Assembly: GCA_016081115.2 (NCBI GenBank)
Contig: JABTTQ020001808.1
Span: 62,001-126,000 of the forward strand
Length of the DNA stretch: 64,000 nucleotides
Direction of reading: 5' to 3'
Source: Rehmannia glutinosa
Lineage: Eukaryota > Streptophyta > Magnoliopsida > Lamiales > Orobanchaceae
The notes below the pieces were generated by a model. It saw nothing but the letters and a program-made list of their open reading frames with translations. It searched no databases and was not told the origin of the DNA. Below are positions 22,689 through 33,413 of the stretch, piece by piece; the first letter of the stretch is position 1; every line of letters starts with the position of its first letter. Both the position numbers and the translations under genes were made by a program.

Positions 22689-23770
22689 TGTTGGGTTAAA
22701 TATAAGAGTGAAGGTTTCTGTTTAGGAAGAAAATGGCTAAGAATAAGTGTATAGGCTTAAGTCGAGGCTTGAATTAGATTCAGTCTCTGCAAGACGAAAA
22801 CGCCCGTATCGTATACCGAGTGTTTATGATTCCGCGCTCGTCTCTAAGATACAACGACTTTTCGTTCGGTTTAAGCACTAGCAAAACCGGAATCACAGCG
22901 AACAAACGAAGTGTTTCTGACTTTCAAGCTACAAAGGAAGGGAAGAATCAATATGCTTCGTATGCAGAATGATTGGTTATTATCTGAGAATTTTCGTGTG
23001 TTAATTCATCTGCGGGGCCACGTAATATAAGGCAAGCAAGTACCCATACGGAAAATCGCGTCTTTTGGCTTGAAAAGACACATTTTGACTTGTGAAGCAC
23101 TGTTCGGGGGAGCACGACCGGACGCATGGGCCGTCTATTTGGTTCAAAAACTCTGCGACGGGTAGACGACCGACGCATGGGCGTGCTTCCGTCGTCTTGT
23201 GGTCCGAACTCTTCCCGATTGGAAATTCATTTAATTACTTACGAAAATTAATTAAATCCATTTAATTAATTACAAAAATTAATTAAACATTTATTTCAAA
23301 GGTTTTGGTCCAAAAAGAATAGGCCTTGAAGCCCAAGCCCAAGCCCAGGCCGGCCGGCGGCGGCGGCGGCGTGGGTGGCGTCTTGTGGCGTGTGTGCTTT
23401 GAACCAAACCCACAAGCATGTAAGTCCTCACCCCTTTAAAAACTTGGGTGCCCCAAGGGCCCAAACCCATAAGTCCAACTTGGGATATATTAAGTGTGCA
23501 AACTTAACCTCATTTTCCTATGTGGGATGGAGCATCTCTCATTCCCCACATTTTCCATTTTCCATACCATTTATATATATTATGTGGCTAACTTCTAGCA
23601 TTAATTTCTCATTCACCGGAATCGGTTTGAGAAATTCCAAATGTTATTCTCATCTACTCTCTTAGTAGAATTTTTACAAATAATTTAATTCCATTTTTCA
23701 CAAATGGAAACCACTTAATTATTTGGTTAAAATTGGTCAACACCCATTTCTCAAGACCAAAATTCCAACA
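22689..23770 (-). repeat. element C 3' LTR
   Basis: 1,082 bp. A TATA-like TATATATAAATGG reads on the minus strand at about 23567-23580. GC-rich blocks around 23100-23200 and 23340-23385 differ from the partner LTR, which carries a longer GC-rich block at 33820-33960. Confidence 0.9.
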
Positions 23771-23786
23771 ATCCCCACATGATGAC
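23771..23786 (-). other. element C polypurine tract
   Basis: Minus strand reads GTCATCATGTGGGGAT, purine-rich and directly abutting the 3' LTR. Confidence 0.65.
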
Positions 23787-23964
23787 ATGAATGAAATTAA
23801 TGCATGCGTGTATGCGGGTTCGCTTGAAAGTCTCGGTAAATTGTTATTGCATCAAGATAGGTAGCTTGTGGCTTTGAACCTTCCTTAGAAAAATACTATC
23901 GGATTTTTAGGCGCTTAGTGACGCGATGTCTTGAACTACTCGCCATTCGTGTAAACCAAGACTT
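23787..23964 (-). pseudogene. element C 3' end beyond pol, cut by element B
   Basis: The last 180 nt between the RNase H region and the polypurine tract. It continues, across element B, with the sequence from 29142. No stop-free frame is kept. Confidence 0.6.
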
Positions 23965-24211
23965 TGTTAGTCAGTGGCTACAATAATCTAGAGGGAGGGT
24001 GAATAGATTATCCGGGTTTTGATTTTGCCCTCTTTTCGAAAGACTCAAGCAAAAATGAAATGCTAAATGCGGAAAGTAAATAGCACACGTCGATTTATAG
24101 TAGTTCAACCCACCTAGGGCCTAATCTACTACCACCCCAAAAGTATATCCAGGGATGGATTTCAAAAAGAAAAAAGATTTTATTAATTTGCAAAAATTAA
24201 TACAATACCTT

Positions 24212-24293
24212 GAGGATTACCACAACCCTCTTACAACACCTTGAGGATTACCACAATCCTCTTACAACACCTTTGAAGATTACCACAACCTTC
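24212..24293 (-). repeat. hairpin array in element B 3' LTR
   Basis: Three 19-nt inverted repeats at 24212, 24243 and 24275. The perfect one has stem GAGGATT/AATCCTC around ACCAC, a compensated A-T to G-C change relative to element A's GAAGATT/AATCTTC. The other two each have one mismatch. Confidence 0.8.
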
Positions 24294-24563
24294 AAACACC
24301 TATCACCTAGATCATCCAAGTGTATTATTACCACAAGAATACTCACAAGGATGTCTTGTGTTGAATGATGACCAAAATCAAGATTACAACTCAATAATGA
24401 TTGATACAATATGAGTACAAGTGTAATCAAGAATTGAAAGCCTAGACCTCAAGTTTGTGCAAATGAAAGTGCTTAGGCTAATACAACAAGATTTATGAAA
24501 GTGTTTGCTCAATTGCTCTTTGCTTGTGTAGAGTGTTGTATCTTGTTGCTTGAATGAAGCCTC

Positions 24564-24571
24564 TATTTATA
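24564..24571 (-). promoter_or_regulatory. element B 3' LTR TATA box
   Basis: Minus strand TATAAATA inside CTATAAATAGAGG; matched at 28536-28543 in the other LTR. Confidence 0.6.
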
Positions 24572-25108
24572 GGAGAGGACTTGGCTTTCATTTCCAGGAC
24601 ATTGGCTCCTCCTTGGGGAGTGATTTCTGCAAAAGAAACCATTTAAAATGATCAATATAGCTGTTAGAAATCAATCCCACAAAATAGGGAAAAAGTCCAA
24701 AAACGCAAGCGGATAGTTTTGATAAAAGGGGATTCGACCGTCGCGCGAGAGATAAGATTGAAATTGAATTCTACGAATTTTAACACGGGGGGACCGGTCG
24801 GAGGGGTGTGACCGTCGCCCTTAGTATGTGACCGGTTAGAGTGAAGGATTTCAGAGAAAATCGAACCAAGAGGCTGCTCCCAGTGCAGGTCGCCCGGGGG
24901 GGACCGGTCGCCCTCACCGGTCGACCACCTGGTCGACGGTCGCCTCTCCATTTTTCTTACGTTCCATTTTCTGTTTCAAAACTCAACTCAGTGCGGGTTG
25001 CCCTATAAGGTGGGTCGAGCACGAAACAAATGTGTTGTCCAATTTTATATCGAAAATAAACTCTAAGAAATACTCCGAAAAATAGTAAAAACATTTTAAA
25101 TCTATCGG

Positions 25109-26060
25109 CCTTAGGATCAAGTTTGTCCAATTGATCTTTGGTATTCAAAATAAAGCATTTACAACCAAATATCTTGAAATAACTAATATTTGGAGTTCTA
25201 CCTTTCCAAAGCTCATATGGAGTTTTATTCATTTTAGAACGAATATAAACTCGATTAATGACATAGCAAGCGGTACTTACGGCTTCGGCCTAAAAATATT
25301 TTGGAAGTGAAAATTCATTGAGCATGGACCGACTCATCTCTTGTAATGTTCGATTTTTCCTTTCGGCTACTCCATTTTGTTGAGGTGTCCCTGGAGCCGA
25401 AAATTTATGAGCATATCCTTTGGTTTCACAAAATACTCTATATTCACCGTCAAATTCTCCACCTCGATCGCTTGAATAGACTTGATAGTGTCTTCCTTTT
25501 TATTCTCAATAAGTCTACACAACTTAACAAACTCATTAACGGCATCGCTTTTATTGGTAAGAAAAAGAGCCCAAGTATATCTAGAAAAATCATCGACGAT
25601 AACAAAAGTGTAATGTTTTCCACTTAGACTAGCCGTACCAATATCCCCATACAAATCAAGGTGAAGCATTTGTAGGGGTTTGGTCGTGGAAATTTCATTT
25701 TGGGCTTAAAACTACTTTTAACTAATTTGTTCTTTTGACAAGTGTCACATAAGCCAAAATTTTCAAAATTCAATTTGGGTAGTCCTTTCACATGTTGGTT
25801 TTTGTAAATATTTTTCAAATTCTTGTATCCAACATATCCAAGTCGCCTATGCCATAAACTAGTTAAATCATTATTGGCGACTAAACAAGAAACATTTTGA
25901 CTAACCAAATCACTGGTACAAATTTTGTAAAGATTGCCTTTTCTATTTGCTTCACAAATAATTTCACCATTTTTAAGTATAAGACATTTTTCTTTATTAA
26001 AGGAAACATCATAATTTGAATCACAAAGTTGGCTAACACTTATCAAATTAAACTTAAGCC
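25109..26060 (-). pseudogene. element B integrase region, broken
   Basis: Integrase joins retroelement DNA to the host chromosome. The zinc-binding N-terminus (26046-25740) shows LWHRRLGYVGYKNL and CDTCQKNK, the H-H-C-C pattern. The catalytic core begins LHLDLYG and has FVIVDDFSRYTWALF (25670-25500); a C-terminal piece has MNKTPYELWKGR and FKIFGCKCFI (25232-25140). Frame breaks separate core and C-terminus, and the coding ends abruptly in the LTR at 25108. Reverse transcriptase and RNase H are missing entirely. Confidence 0.85.
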
Positions 26061-26099
26061 CTTCAACTAAAAAAGAACATTACTAAGAGAGAAAGAAGA

Positions 26100-26290
26100 G
26101 TTACCAATTTCTCCATTTCCAAGAATTTTTCCTTTGCCATTGCGAACATGACCATACCCTCTTCTTGGAGCTTGATGTTGGTAAAAGCTCTCTTCTTCCG
26201 GTCATATGGCGTGAACATCCGCTGTCCACGAGCCATTTTGAATCTTCCATTGTTGTTATATCCCCTATCACCTACAAAAGAATTTCTTTT
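26100..26290 (-). pseudogene. element B protease region
   Basis: On the minus strand at about 26198-26232 one frame reads LVDSGCSRHMTG, the intact active-site signature of copia aspartic protease, which processes the polyprotein. Downstream NGKGKILGNGEI matches the flap region. Frame breaks on both sides separate it from gag and integrase. Element A has this site mutated to D-N-K. Confidence 0.75.
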
Positions 26291-27900
26291 AGGTACCTAT
26301 AATTTTGGGGTCCATGGGGTTAGTCTTGAGACCTTTGGGTCTCCAAACATGTCTTGAGCTATTTCTCAATTTGCAATTATTAGCATAATGTCCAACTTTG
26401 CCACAATAAAAACAAGTAGGAGTATTATAATTATTAGCACGTACAAAAGTCGGACCTTGGTTATTTTTCTTAAAAACACTTTGAAATGGCTTATAACTAA
26501 GTCCCAATTTGGAATGCTCACCTCTTTGTGCATCTAAAATTTTTGTGACTTTATCCGTACTTATGTTGAAACGATGCACATCATTTTTCAAACATTCAAT
26601 ATCTTTTGTGAGCGATTCCTTTTCGGTTTCAAGAGAATGAATTCTAGTAAGAGTAAGAGCATGAGCTTTGTCAGAGATTCATAAGAGGTAAATAATTTTT
26701 CCTTTTCAACCTTAAGCTCCTTATGCTCCTTTTTCAAATTTTTGTATTTAACAATTAAATTTTGAAACTCAATTTGCAATTCATCAAAATCACATTGCAA
26801 GTCATCAACTATGGAGGAAGTAGAAGAATTTGAGTGTACCTCATTGTTTTCATCGTCTATGGCCATGAGACCGTGTTCGGTTTCTCCTTTCTCATCAGTT
26901 GTTTCGAGTAGTTCATCCCATGTTTTGACTTCCGCGTTTAGAGCCTTCTTTTTTGTGAAAGGCTTCTTTTTCTTTTGCTCCTCTTCATCGAGCTTTGGGC
27001 AATCGGCAATGAAGTGCCTGGGTTTTCCGCATTTAAAGCAAGCATTATCTCTTTGTTTCTCGCTTTATTTTTATTCACAAATTTTGCAAATTTTCGAACA
27101 AGTGTGGCCGTCTCCTCATCATCATCATCATTATCATAGTATGCATTATTAGAAGAAGAAGCAAGACCTTTAGGAATAATTTGCATACCCGATTGATTTA
27201 TGGATGGTTTGGAATTTTTCCTCTCCTTGAGATAGACTTCATAGATGAGGAGGTTTCCAATGAGCTCGTCAAACTTGAGTGTCTCAAGGTTTTGTGCCTC
27301 CGTGATTGCCGTTACTTTTTCGGACCATGAGCGAAGGAAGAGCATTCAATACCTTAGTCACCTTGTCTTCTTCGGAAATGACTTTACCAAGGGCCACAAG
27401 AGGATTGACAATATTATCAAGCCTTTCCACCATCTTGGAAATGTTTTCACCATCATGCATGTTAAAGTTTTCAAAGTCTTTAACAAGCATGGTCTTTCTT
27501 GCTTGCTTGACCTTCTTAGTCCCTTCATAAATTGTCTCCTATTTTTTCCAAACCTCATGTGCCGACCTTATGCCTCTTATGCGATTATACTTGGTAGCCG
27601 TAAGAGAACAATGCAAAATATTTAAGGCCTTACCGTTTAGAGAGAAAGCTTTTTTTGTCATTTTCATCGAACTCCTTGAAAGGTTTAGGAGTCAAAGTGC
27701 CATCCTCCGATTTCTTGGTTGGTTGATCAACTCCTTCAATAACCACATTCCAAATATCGAACCCGCACCCTTGTAGAAAGCACTCCATACGGTCTTTCCA
27801 AAATGCGTAGTTGTTGGCGTCGAATAGTGGTGGCTTGTTGGTGGAGGCGCCGGTGGTGAGATGAGCATCATGTGTAGCCATGGATCTTTCCTCTTTACTC
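26289..27900 (-). pseudogene. element B gag polyprotein, frameshifted
   Basis: Starts at an ATG near 27881 (MATHDAHLTTGASTNKPP). The order is: capsid-like part with PPLFDANNYAFWKDRMECFL (27881-27630), a helical part with MVERLDNIVNPLVALGKVIS (27490-27284), a Lys-rich linker (27345-26938), a coiled coil with CDFDELQIEFQNLIVKYKNL (26866-26640) and a zinc knuckle CFYCGKVGHYANNC near 26400. Five frame segments are needed, so it is inactive. It is more complete in the linker than element A's gag. Confidence 0.87.
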
Positions 27901-27921
27901 GGGCGAGCTAGCCAAAGAGTT

Positions 27922-27935
27922 TGGCTTTGATACCA
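27922..27935 (-). other. element B primer-binding site
   Basis: Minus strand TGGTATCAAAGCCA, one change from the initiator-Met tRNA complement, two bases inside the 5' LTR. Confidence 0.8.
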
Positions 27936-28184
27936 CTTGTTAGTCAGTGGCTACAATAATCTAGAGGTGGGTGAATAGATTATCCGATTTTTTCAGATTT
28001 TGCCCTCTTTTTGGAAAGACTCAAGCAAAAATGAAATGCTAAATGCGGAAAGTAAATAGCACACGTCGATTTATAGTAGTTCAACCCACCTAGGGCCTAA
28101 TCTACTACCACCCCAGTATATCCGGGATGGATTTCAAAAAGAAAAAAAGATTTTATTAATTTGCAAAAATTAATACAACACCTT

Positions 28185-28266
28185 GAGGATTACCACAACC
28201 CTCTTACAACACCTTGAGGATTACCACAATCCTCTTACAACACCTTTGAAGATTACCACCACCTTC
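28185..28266 (-). repeat. hairpin array in element B 5' LTR
   Basis: Three 19-nt inverted repeats at 28185, 28216 and 28248, matching those at 24212-24293. The middle one is a perfect GAGGATT ACCAC AATCCTC. Confidence 0.8.
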
Positions 28267-28535
28267 AAACACCTATCACCTAGATCATCCAAGTGTATTC
28301 TTACCCAAGAATACTCACAAGGATGTCTTGTGTTGAATGATGACCAAAATCAAGATTACAACTCAATAATGATTGATACAATATGAGTACAAGTGTAATC
28401 AAGAATTGAAAGCCTAGACCTCAAGTTTGTGCAAATGAAAGTGCTTATGCTAATACAACAAGATTTATGAAAGTGTTTGCTCAATTGCTCTTTGCTTGTG
28501 TAGAGTGTTGTATCTTGTTGCTTGAATGAAGCCTC

Positions 28536-28543
28536 TATTTATA
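28536..28543 (-). promoter_or_regulatory. element B 5' LTR TATA box
   Basis: Minus strand TATAAATA. The hairpin array begins about 270 nt downstream, the same layout as in element A. Confidence 0.6.
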
Positions 28544-29141
28544 GGAGAGGACTTGGCTTTCATTTCCAGACATTGGCTCCTCCTTGGGGAGTGATTTGCT
28601 GCAAAAGAAACCATTTAAAATGATCAATATAGCTGTTAGAAATCAATCCCACAAAATAGGGAAAAAGTATGCGAAAAAACGCAAGCGGATAGTTTTTGAT
28701 AAACAGGGGTTCGACCGGTCGGAGGGGGATGCGAAGGCCGCCCTTGAGTCATTTTTTAACCGGTTGGAGTCAAGGATTTACGAAAGAGAAAATTGAACCA
28801 AGAGGGCTGCTCCCAGTCACGGTCGCCCGCGGGTCGGAGAGCCGCTCCTCACGGTCGACCACCTGGTCGGCCGGCCGCCCTCTCCATTTTTTTCTTACGT
28901 CCCATTTTCTGTTTCAAAACTCAACTCAGGTACGGGTTGCCCTATAGAGCGACCGGTCGAACTGAAACAAATGTGTTGTCCAATTTTATATCGAAAATAA
29001 ACTCTAAGAAATACTCAGAAAAATAGTAAAAACATTTTAAATCGATCGGAAGTATTTAGACAACATTTAGGGACATTGTTTTGGTTTAAAAACTCATTTG
29101 AACAAAATCATCAAAATCATGATAAAAACATTTATCTAACA

Positions 29142-30155
29142 AAGACAACGATCTTACACAATAACAACTCTAACATTTGTTGTTCTCATGTTGTGTCCAT
29201 TTAAATACTGGACCATATCTTAGATTCATAAGTGTTTCTTTTGAAGCGGCCATTACTTCTCACTTATATAGGTGATCTCTATTGAAGAGTATCTGCCATA
29301 CTCCACCTTTCAATATAGGAATCATTAAAAGTCTTAAACTTAACCTCACCACATTGTTGATTTACATACACTTGGAAGTATCGAGAATGAGCTAACACAT
29401 TTTCAAGTGTTAATTTGAACATTCATAACTTAGTTGTCCCATTGAACCAAAGTCTTGGGATCTCCAATTCACAAGGTTGGGTTACCGCTATGAACATTCT
29501 TTAAGTTGTGGATTTTAAACCCATTCCCCTTAACGTTTTTATACGATTGATCTCGATTTATGCCTTTCGTAAAGCGGATCCACGAGGTTTTCCTTTGACT
29601 TCACGTAGTCAACCGAAATAACCCCATTCGAAATCAACTGTCTAATGGTATTGTGTCTCCGACGTATATGTCTAGACTTACCATTATACATCGCTTTGTG
29701 CCCTTCCGATTGCTAATTGACTATCACGGTGTATCATAACAAAGAGGCACATGCTTATTCCAACAAGGAATATCCTCTAAGAAGTTTCTAAGCCATTCGA
29801 ACTTCTTTACCTAGTTTTATCTAAAGCTATGAACTCGGATTCCATAGTGGATCGAGCTATGCACGTCTGCGAAGACTTCCACGACACCGCTCCTCCGCTT
29901 TATTGTGAAAACAAATCCACTTGTGGACTTGGAGTCTTTGTGTCGATATCGATTGGCATCACAAGTATCCTTCTAATCTGCTTTGGATATCTCGTATAAA
30001 GTATTCCATAGTTCATGGTATACTTTAAATATCTAAGTACCTTTGTCACGGCTTTCGGTGATCCGTACTCGGGTTACTTGTGAACCTACTTAGCTTACTC
30101 ACTTGAATATGCAATGTCCGGACGTGTACAATTCGTTAAGTACATCGATCGCCAA
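29142..30155 (-). pseudogene. element C RNase H region, decayed
   Basis: Lies after reverse transcriptase on the minus strand. Fragments such as GYCDANW-like and KSTSGFVF-like pieces (29870-30030) and an upstream R-P-D-I-like stretch (about 30080-30120) are those of copia RNase H. Stops and frame changes are frequent. It is interrupted by element B at 29141. Confidence 0.65.
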
Positions 30156-30960
30156 TTACCCTTTGCATATTCGGTGAGAAACCGGTTCGCCTCTATTTTT
30201 GGCCAAGTGTAGACTTAGATCTACAGGTGTCTTAGCCGGAGCACTATAAAAAGCATTAAAGCTTCTAAGTATGCTTTCGACATAATGGGACTGTGACAAG
30301 ACAATTCCATCTGAAGTCCTAGAGATTTTAATCCCTAATATAACATCAGATAACCCCATATCCTTCATGTCAAAGTTCTTCTTCAACATGTTCTTAGTAT
30401 TCATGATTAAATCATGACTACTACCCATGATCAACATATCATCCACATAAAGGCATACTATGACGTAATCATTTGTTGTACCTTTAATGTAGATACACTT
30501 GTCACATTCGTTGATCTTGAAACCGTTTTGACTTCATAGTCGAGTCAAACTTTTCGTGCCATTGCTTAGATGCTTGTTTTAGTCCATAAAGTGACTTAAC
30601 AAGTTTACATACCTTTCGCTCTTGATTGGGTGCAACGTACCCCTCGGGTTGTTCCATATAGATCTCCTCTTCAAGCTCACCATTCAAGAAGGTAGTCTTA
30701 ACGTCCATTTGATGTATCTCAAGGTTATGCAAAGCTGCAATAGCAATGAGAACACGAATGGACGTAATCTCGTGATAGGAGAATATGTATCAAAGAAGAA
30801 GTCATATCCCTCCTTTTGTCCAAACCCTTTAGCTACCAAACGGGCTTTATACTTGTCGATAGATCCATCTGCTTTATACTTCCTTTTAAGGATCCACTTG
30901 CATCCCAAAGGTTTGCAACCCGGTGGGAGATCAACCAACTCCCAAGTGTGATTTTGCATG
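30156..30960 (-). pseudogene. element C reverse transcriptase, frameshifted
   Basis: Copies the element RNA into DNA. The order on the minus strand is: HTWELVDLPPGCKPLGCKWI and KARLVAKGF (30959-30840), QMDVKTTFLNGELEEEIYME and LYGLKQASKQWHEKF (30732-30560), then the catalytic YVDD at 30438-30449 followed by MLIMGSSHDLI and FDMKDMG-LSDVILGIKI (to 30300). TTFLNG replaces the usual TAFLNG. At least two frame breaks fall between these blocks. Confidence 0.9.
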
Positions 30961-31357
30961 ATGGAATCTATCTCATTATTGATAGCTTCTTTCGGAGAGG
31001 AGCTTCTGGACTAGACAATGCTTCTTGAATAATTCGGGGTTCATTTTCTAACATATAAGTTAGAAAATCAGGACCAAAAGGCTTAACTACTTTTGTCCTT
31101 TTACTGCGTCTTGGTTCCTCTTCATCATCACTTTGAGGTAAATTTTACAAGATATCATAAGTCCGTTTACTCGAACTTTCTTCTTTTCGTTCTTTGTTCG
31201 GAAAGATATTCTCAAAGAATACAACATTCTTTGATTCAATGATCATACCTTCATTTATATCGGGAATTCTTTGATTTGTGCACTAAAAAGTGATATGCAC
31301 TACTATTGTTAGCATATCAATGAAAGCACAATCGATCGTCTTCGGACCGATTCTAAC

Positions 31358-32100
31358 TTATTTTGGCTTAGGTACTTCGACTTTAGCCAAATACCCCCAC
31401 ACTTTGAGGTATTTATATGACGGTTTACGTCCCTTCCATAACTCATATGGAGTTTTGTTTTTACCTTTGTGTGGGATTTTATTAAGAATGTAGTTCGCAG
31501 AAAGTATGGCTTCCCCCCACAAGTTTTGGGGTAAGCCTGAACTTATCAACATTGCATTCATCATCTCTTTAAGAGTACGTTTTTTGCATTCTGCAACACC
31601 ATTTGATTGAGGTGAGTAAGGTGCAGTCGTTTGATGAATTATGCCCGCTTCCGAGCAAAATTCTTCAAATGGAGCAACATACTCTCCGCCTCTATCACTT
31701 CGTATCATCTTAATTTTCAAATTAAGCTGATTTTCAACTTCATTCTTATAAGTTTTAAAAGCTACTAAAGCTTCATCTTTGCTTTTCAAAAGATATACAT
31801 AACAATATCTTGTGCAATCGTCTATAAATGTTATGAAGTACTTTTTCCCACCTCGAGTTTGCACAAGTTTTAAATCACACACATATGTATGACTTAACTC
31901 GAGTGGTTTGGTACTTCTTGTTACCGAATGAAACGGTGCTTTGGCCAATTTTGCTTCAACACAAATTTCGCATTTGTCTTGTGAATCCATTTTAAACGTA
32001 GGTATTAATTCCAGATTCACTAACCTTTTAATTGTGTTGAAGTTTAGTGTCCTAATCTATCATGCCATAAATTAGAACAATCCAACAAGTAAAATGAGTA
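31358..32100 (-). pseudogene. element C integrase, long open segment
   Basis: The longest open stretch of the element (32020-31358, 220 codons). It starts in the zinc-binding tail (CEICVEAKLAKAPF), then the catalytic core: YFITFIDDCTRYCYVYLL gives the first Asp region, IRSDRGGEYV the second Asp, and YSPQSNGVAE the Glu. WGEAILSANYILNKIPHK and TPYELWKGRKPSYKYLKVWG follow. The core triad residues D, D and E are present. VAECKKRTL replaces the usual VAERKNRTL. Confidence 0.92.
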
Positions 32101-32299
32101 GCGTTTTTATTTTTCGCCTCTTAGCGAAAAACAGACATTACACTCATTTTAAATGAGGCCCTTATCAAGGTAACCTTTACATAGAAATGACCATTCTTGG
32201 TCATTACAAACACTAGTCTAAACCCGGCCTTACTAAGCAAAGGACAGGAAACCAAATTCTTGCGGATGCGGGACATGCGGCACATCTACTTGCGGAGCC

Positions 32300-32470
32300 A
32301 GGAGTCATGCACCACCTTTCCAAGCCCAACGATGTTGGAAGTTGAAGAGTTCTCCATGAACAGTTTCCTTCCATTAATCGGAGTGTAGGAGGAGAACATC
32401 TCCTTGTCGGTACAAATGTGACGAGTACCCCCGGTATCTATCCACCACTCCTTGGGTTATCCACCATATT
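32300..32470 (-). pseudogene. element C protease region
   Basis: Minus-strand pieces equivalent to a W-[VI]-DTG-x-TRHIC active site lie around 32415-32465, split over two frames, followed by KEMFSSYTPI-like and NSSTSNIVGLGKV-like pieces. The position, between gag knuckle and integrase, is as expected. Inactive as read. Confidence 0.6.
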
Positions 32471-32479
32471 GGCTTCAAA

Positions 32480-33396
32480 CACAACGGCGGTGAGATCGAG
32501 CTCCGACAGTCAATTGGAACCGACTTGTCCTCCGTCACATTGGCTTGTTGGTTGCCACCGTGATTGCGCTTTTTTCGGTGTCGGCAATCTTTCGCCATGT
32601 GGTTCGGTTTGCCACGAGTTGTAGCAATTACCCTTGAACTTTTTGGCCTTTCCTTTTTCCTTCCCGGAGTGCTTGCGTTTTTGCTAGTGCTCGATTAAAG
32701 CAAAGATTGGCCTTAGCCTCCATTCGGACTTCATTGGATTTCACATCGATTTTTGGTTGTCTTCTTCGATGGCGGCCGAACAATGAGATCCTCAAGCCCC
32801 ATCTCTTTGCGCTTGTGCTTGAGGTAATTTTGATGTCCTTCCATAATTGCGGCAATTTCTCGATTATTTGCGGCCACTTGAAAAGATTCATTCAAAATCA
32901 TCCATTCAAACACCAAGTCGTGAAGTATGATTTGAATTTCCTGAACTTGGCTGATCACCGTCTTGGTGTCAACCATCTTGTACTCGAGGAATTTGCCGAC
33001 AACAAATTTCTTTGTGCCGGCATCTTCCATCTTGTACTACTTCTCCAAGAAATCCCACAATTCCTTGGACGTCTTGAACGTGCTATAGACGTTGTAGAGG
33101 GTGTCGTCTAGCCCATTCAACACGTAGTTGCGACATAGAAAATCGCTGTTATGCCAAGCATCCACAGCGATTCTCCGGTTATTGTCAACTTCGTCATCGC
33201 CTACGGAGGGAGGAGGGTCGTCCTTTATGAAGCGTGACAACGCCAAGGTCGTCAGGTAGAACAACATCTTATTTGCCAACGTTTGAAGTAGGAAGACCTT
33301 AGGAGAACTTGGGCGATTTTTCGCCGTGGGCGGAGAAGCGTGACCATGGGTGTGAACGATATTGAACTTAATGCCATCGTCTTCAATGAGAAACAA
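32480..33396 (-). pseudogene. element C gag, frameshifted
   Basis: UBN2-type copia gag. The first piece (33396-33037) has DAWHNSDFLCRNYVLNGLDD and STFKTSKELWDFLEK; the second (33030-32731) has FVVGKFLEYKMVDTKTVISQ, then NNREIAAIMEGH and KEMGLEDLIVR. A damaged zinc knuckle follows: PNHMAKDCRHRKK at 32598-32640, with the first Cys pair in another frame and one Cys replaced. The coding starts only about 18 nt inside the 5' LTR, leaving no room for a usual leader and primer site. Confidence 0.85.
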
Positions 33397-33413
33397 ACTT
33401 TTCGTCTTACGAG

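Larger units (their letters stand above)
23965..25108 (-). repeat. element B 3' LTR, truncated
   Basis: Lacks about 100 bp at its upstream (higher-coordinate) end compared with 27938-29141. The break falls after 'aaacattttaaatctatcgg'; the partner reads 'aaacattttaaatcgatcgg' and continues. A shared CGG at the junction suggests microhomology. Confidence 0.88.
23965..29141 (-). mobile_element. copia-type element B (A family), internally deleted
   Basis: Ends TGTTAG (23965) and CTAACA (29141), same LTR family as element A. AAGAC occurs right after the right end (29143-29146 region, 'aagac' at 29142-29146) and also at 23958-23962, two bases outside the left end, so the target duplication is probably AAGAC with two extra bases TT retained. 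The element lies inside element C. It keeps gag, protease and most of integrase, but a deletion joins the integrase C-terminus at about 25108 to the middle of the 3' LTR, removing reverse transcriptase, RNase H, the polypurine tract and about 100 bp of LTR. Confidence 0.88.
27938..29141 (-). repeat. element B 5' LTR
   Basis: 1,204 bp, full length with TGTTAG and CTAACA ends. Contains a hairpin array (28185-28266), a TATA box (28536-28543) and a GC-rich block with GGTCGA/CCGGTCG words (28705-28965). Confidence 0.9.

Noticed and set aside
23338..23380. Proline/glycine-type GGC repeat as a gene start
   Set aside because: It is the GC-rich patch of element C's LTR and varies between its two LTRs.
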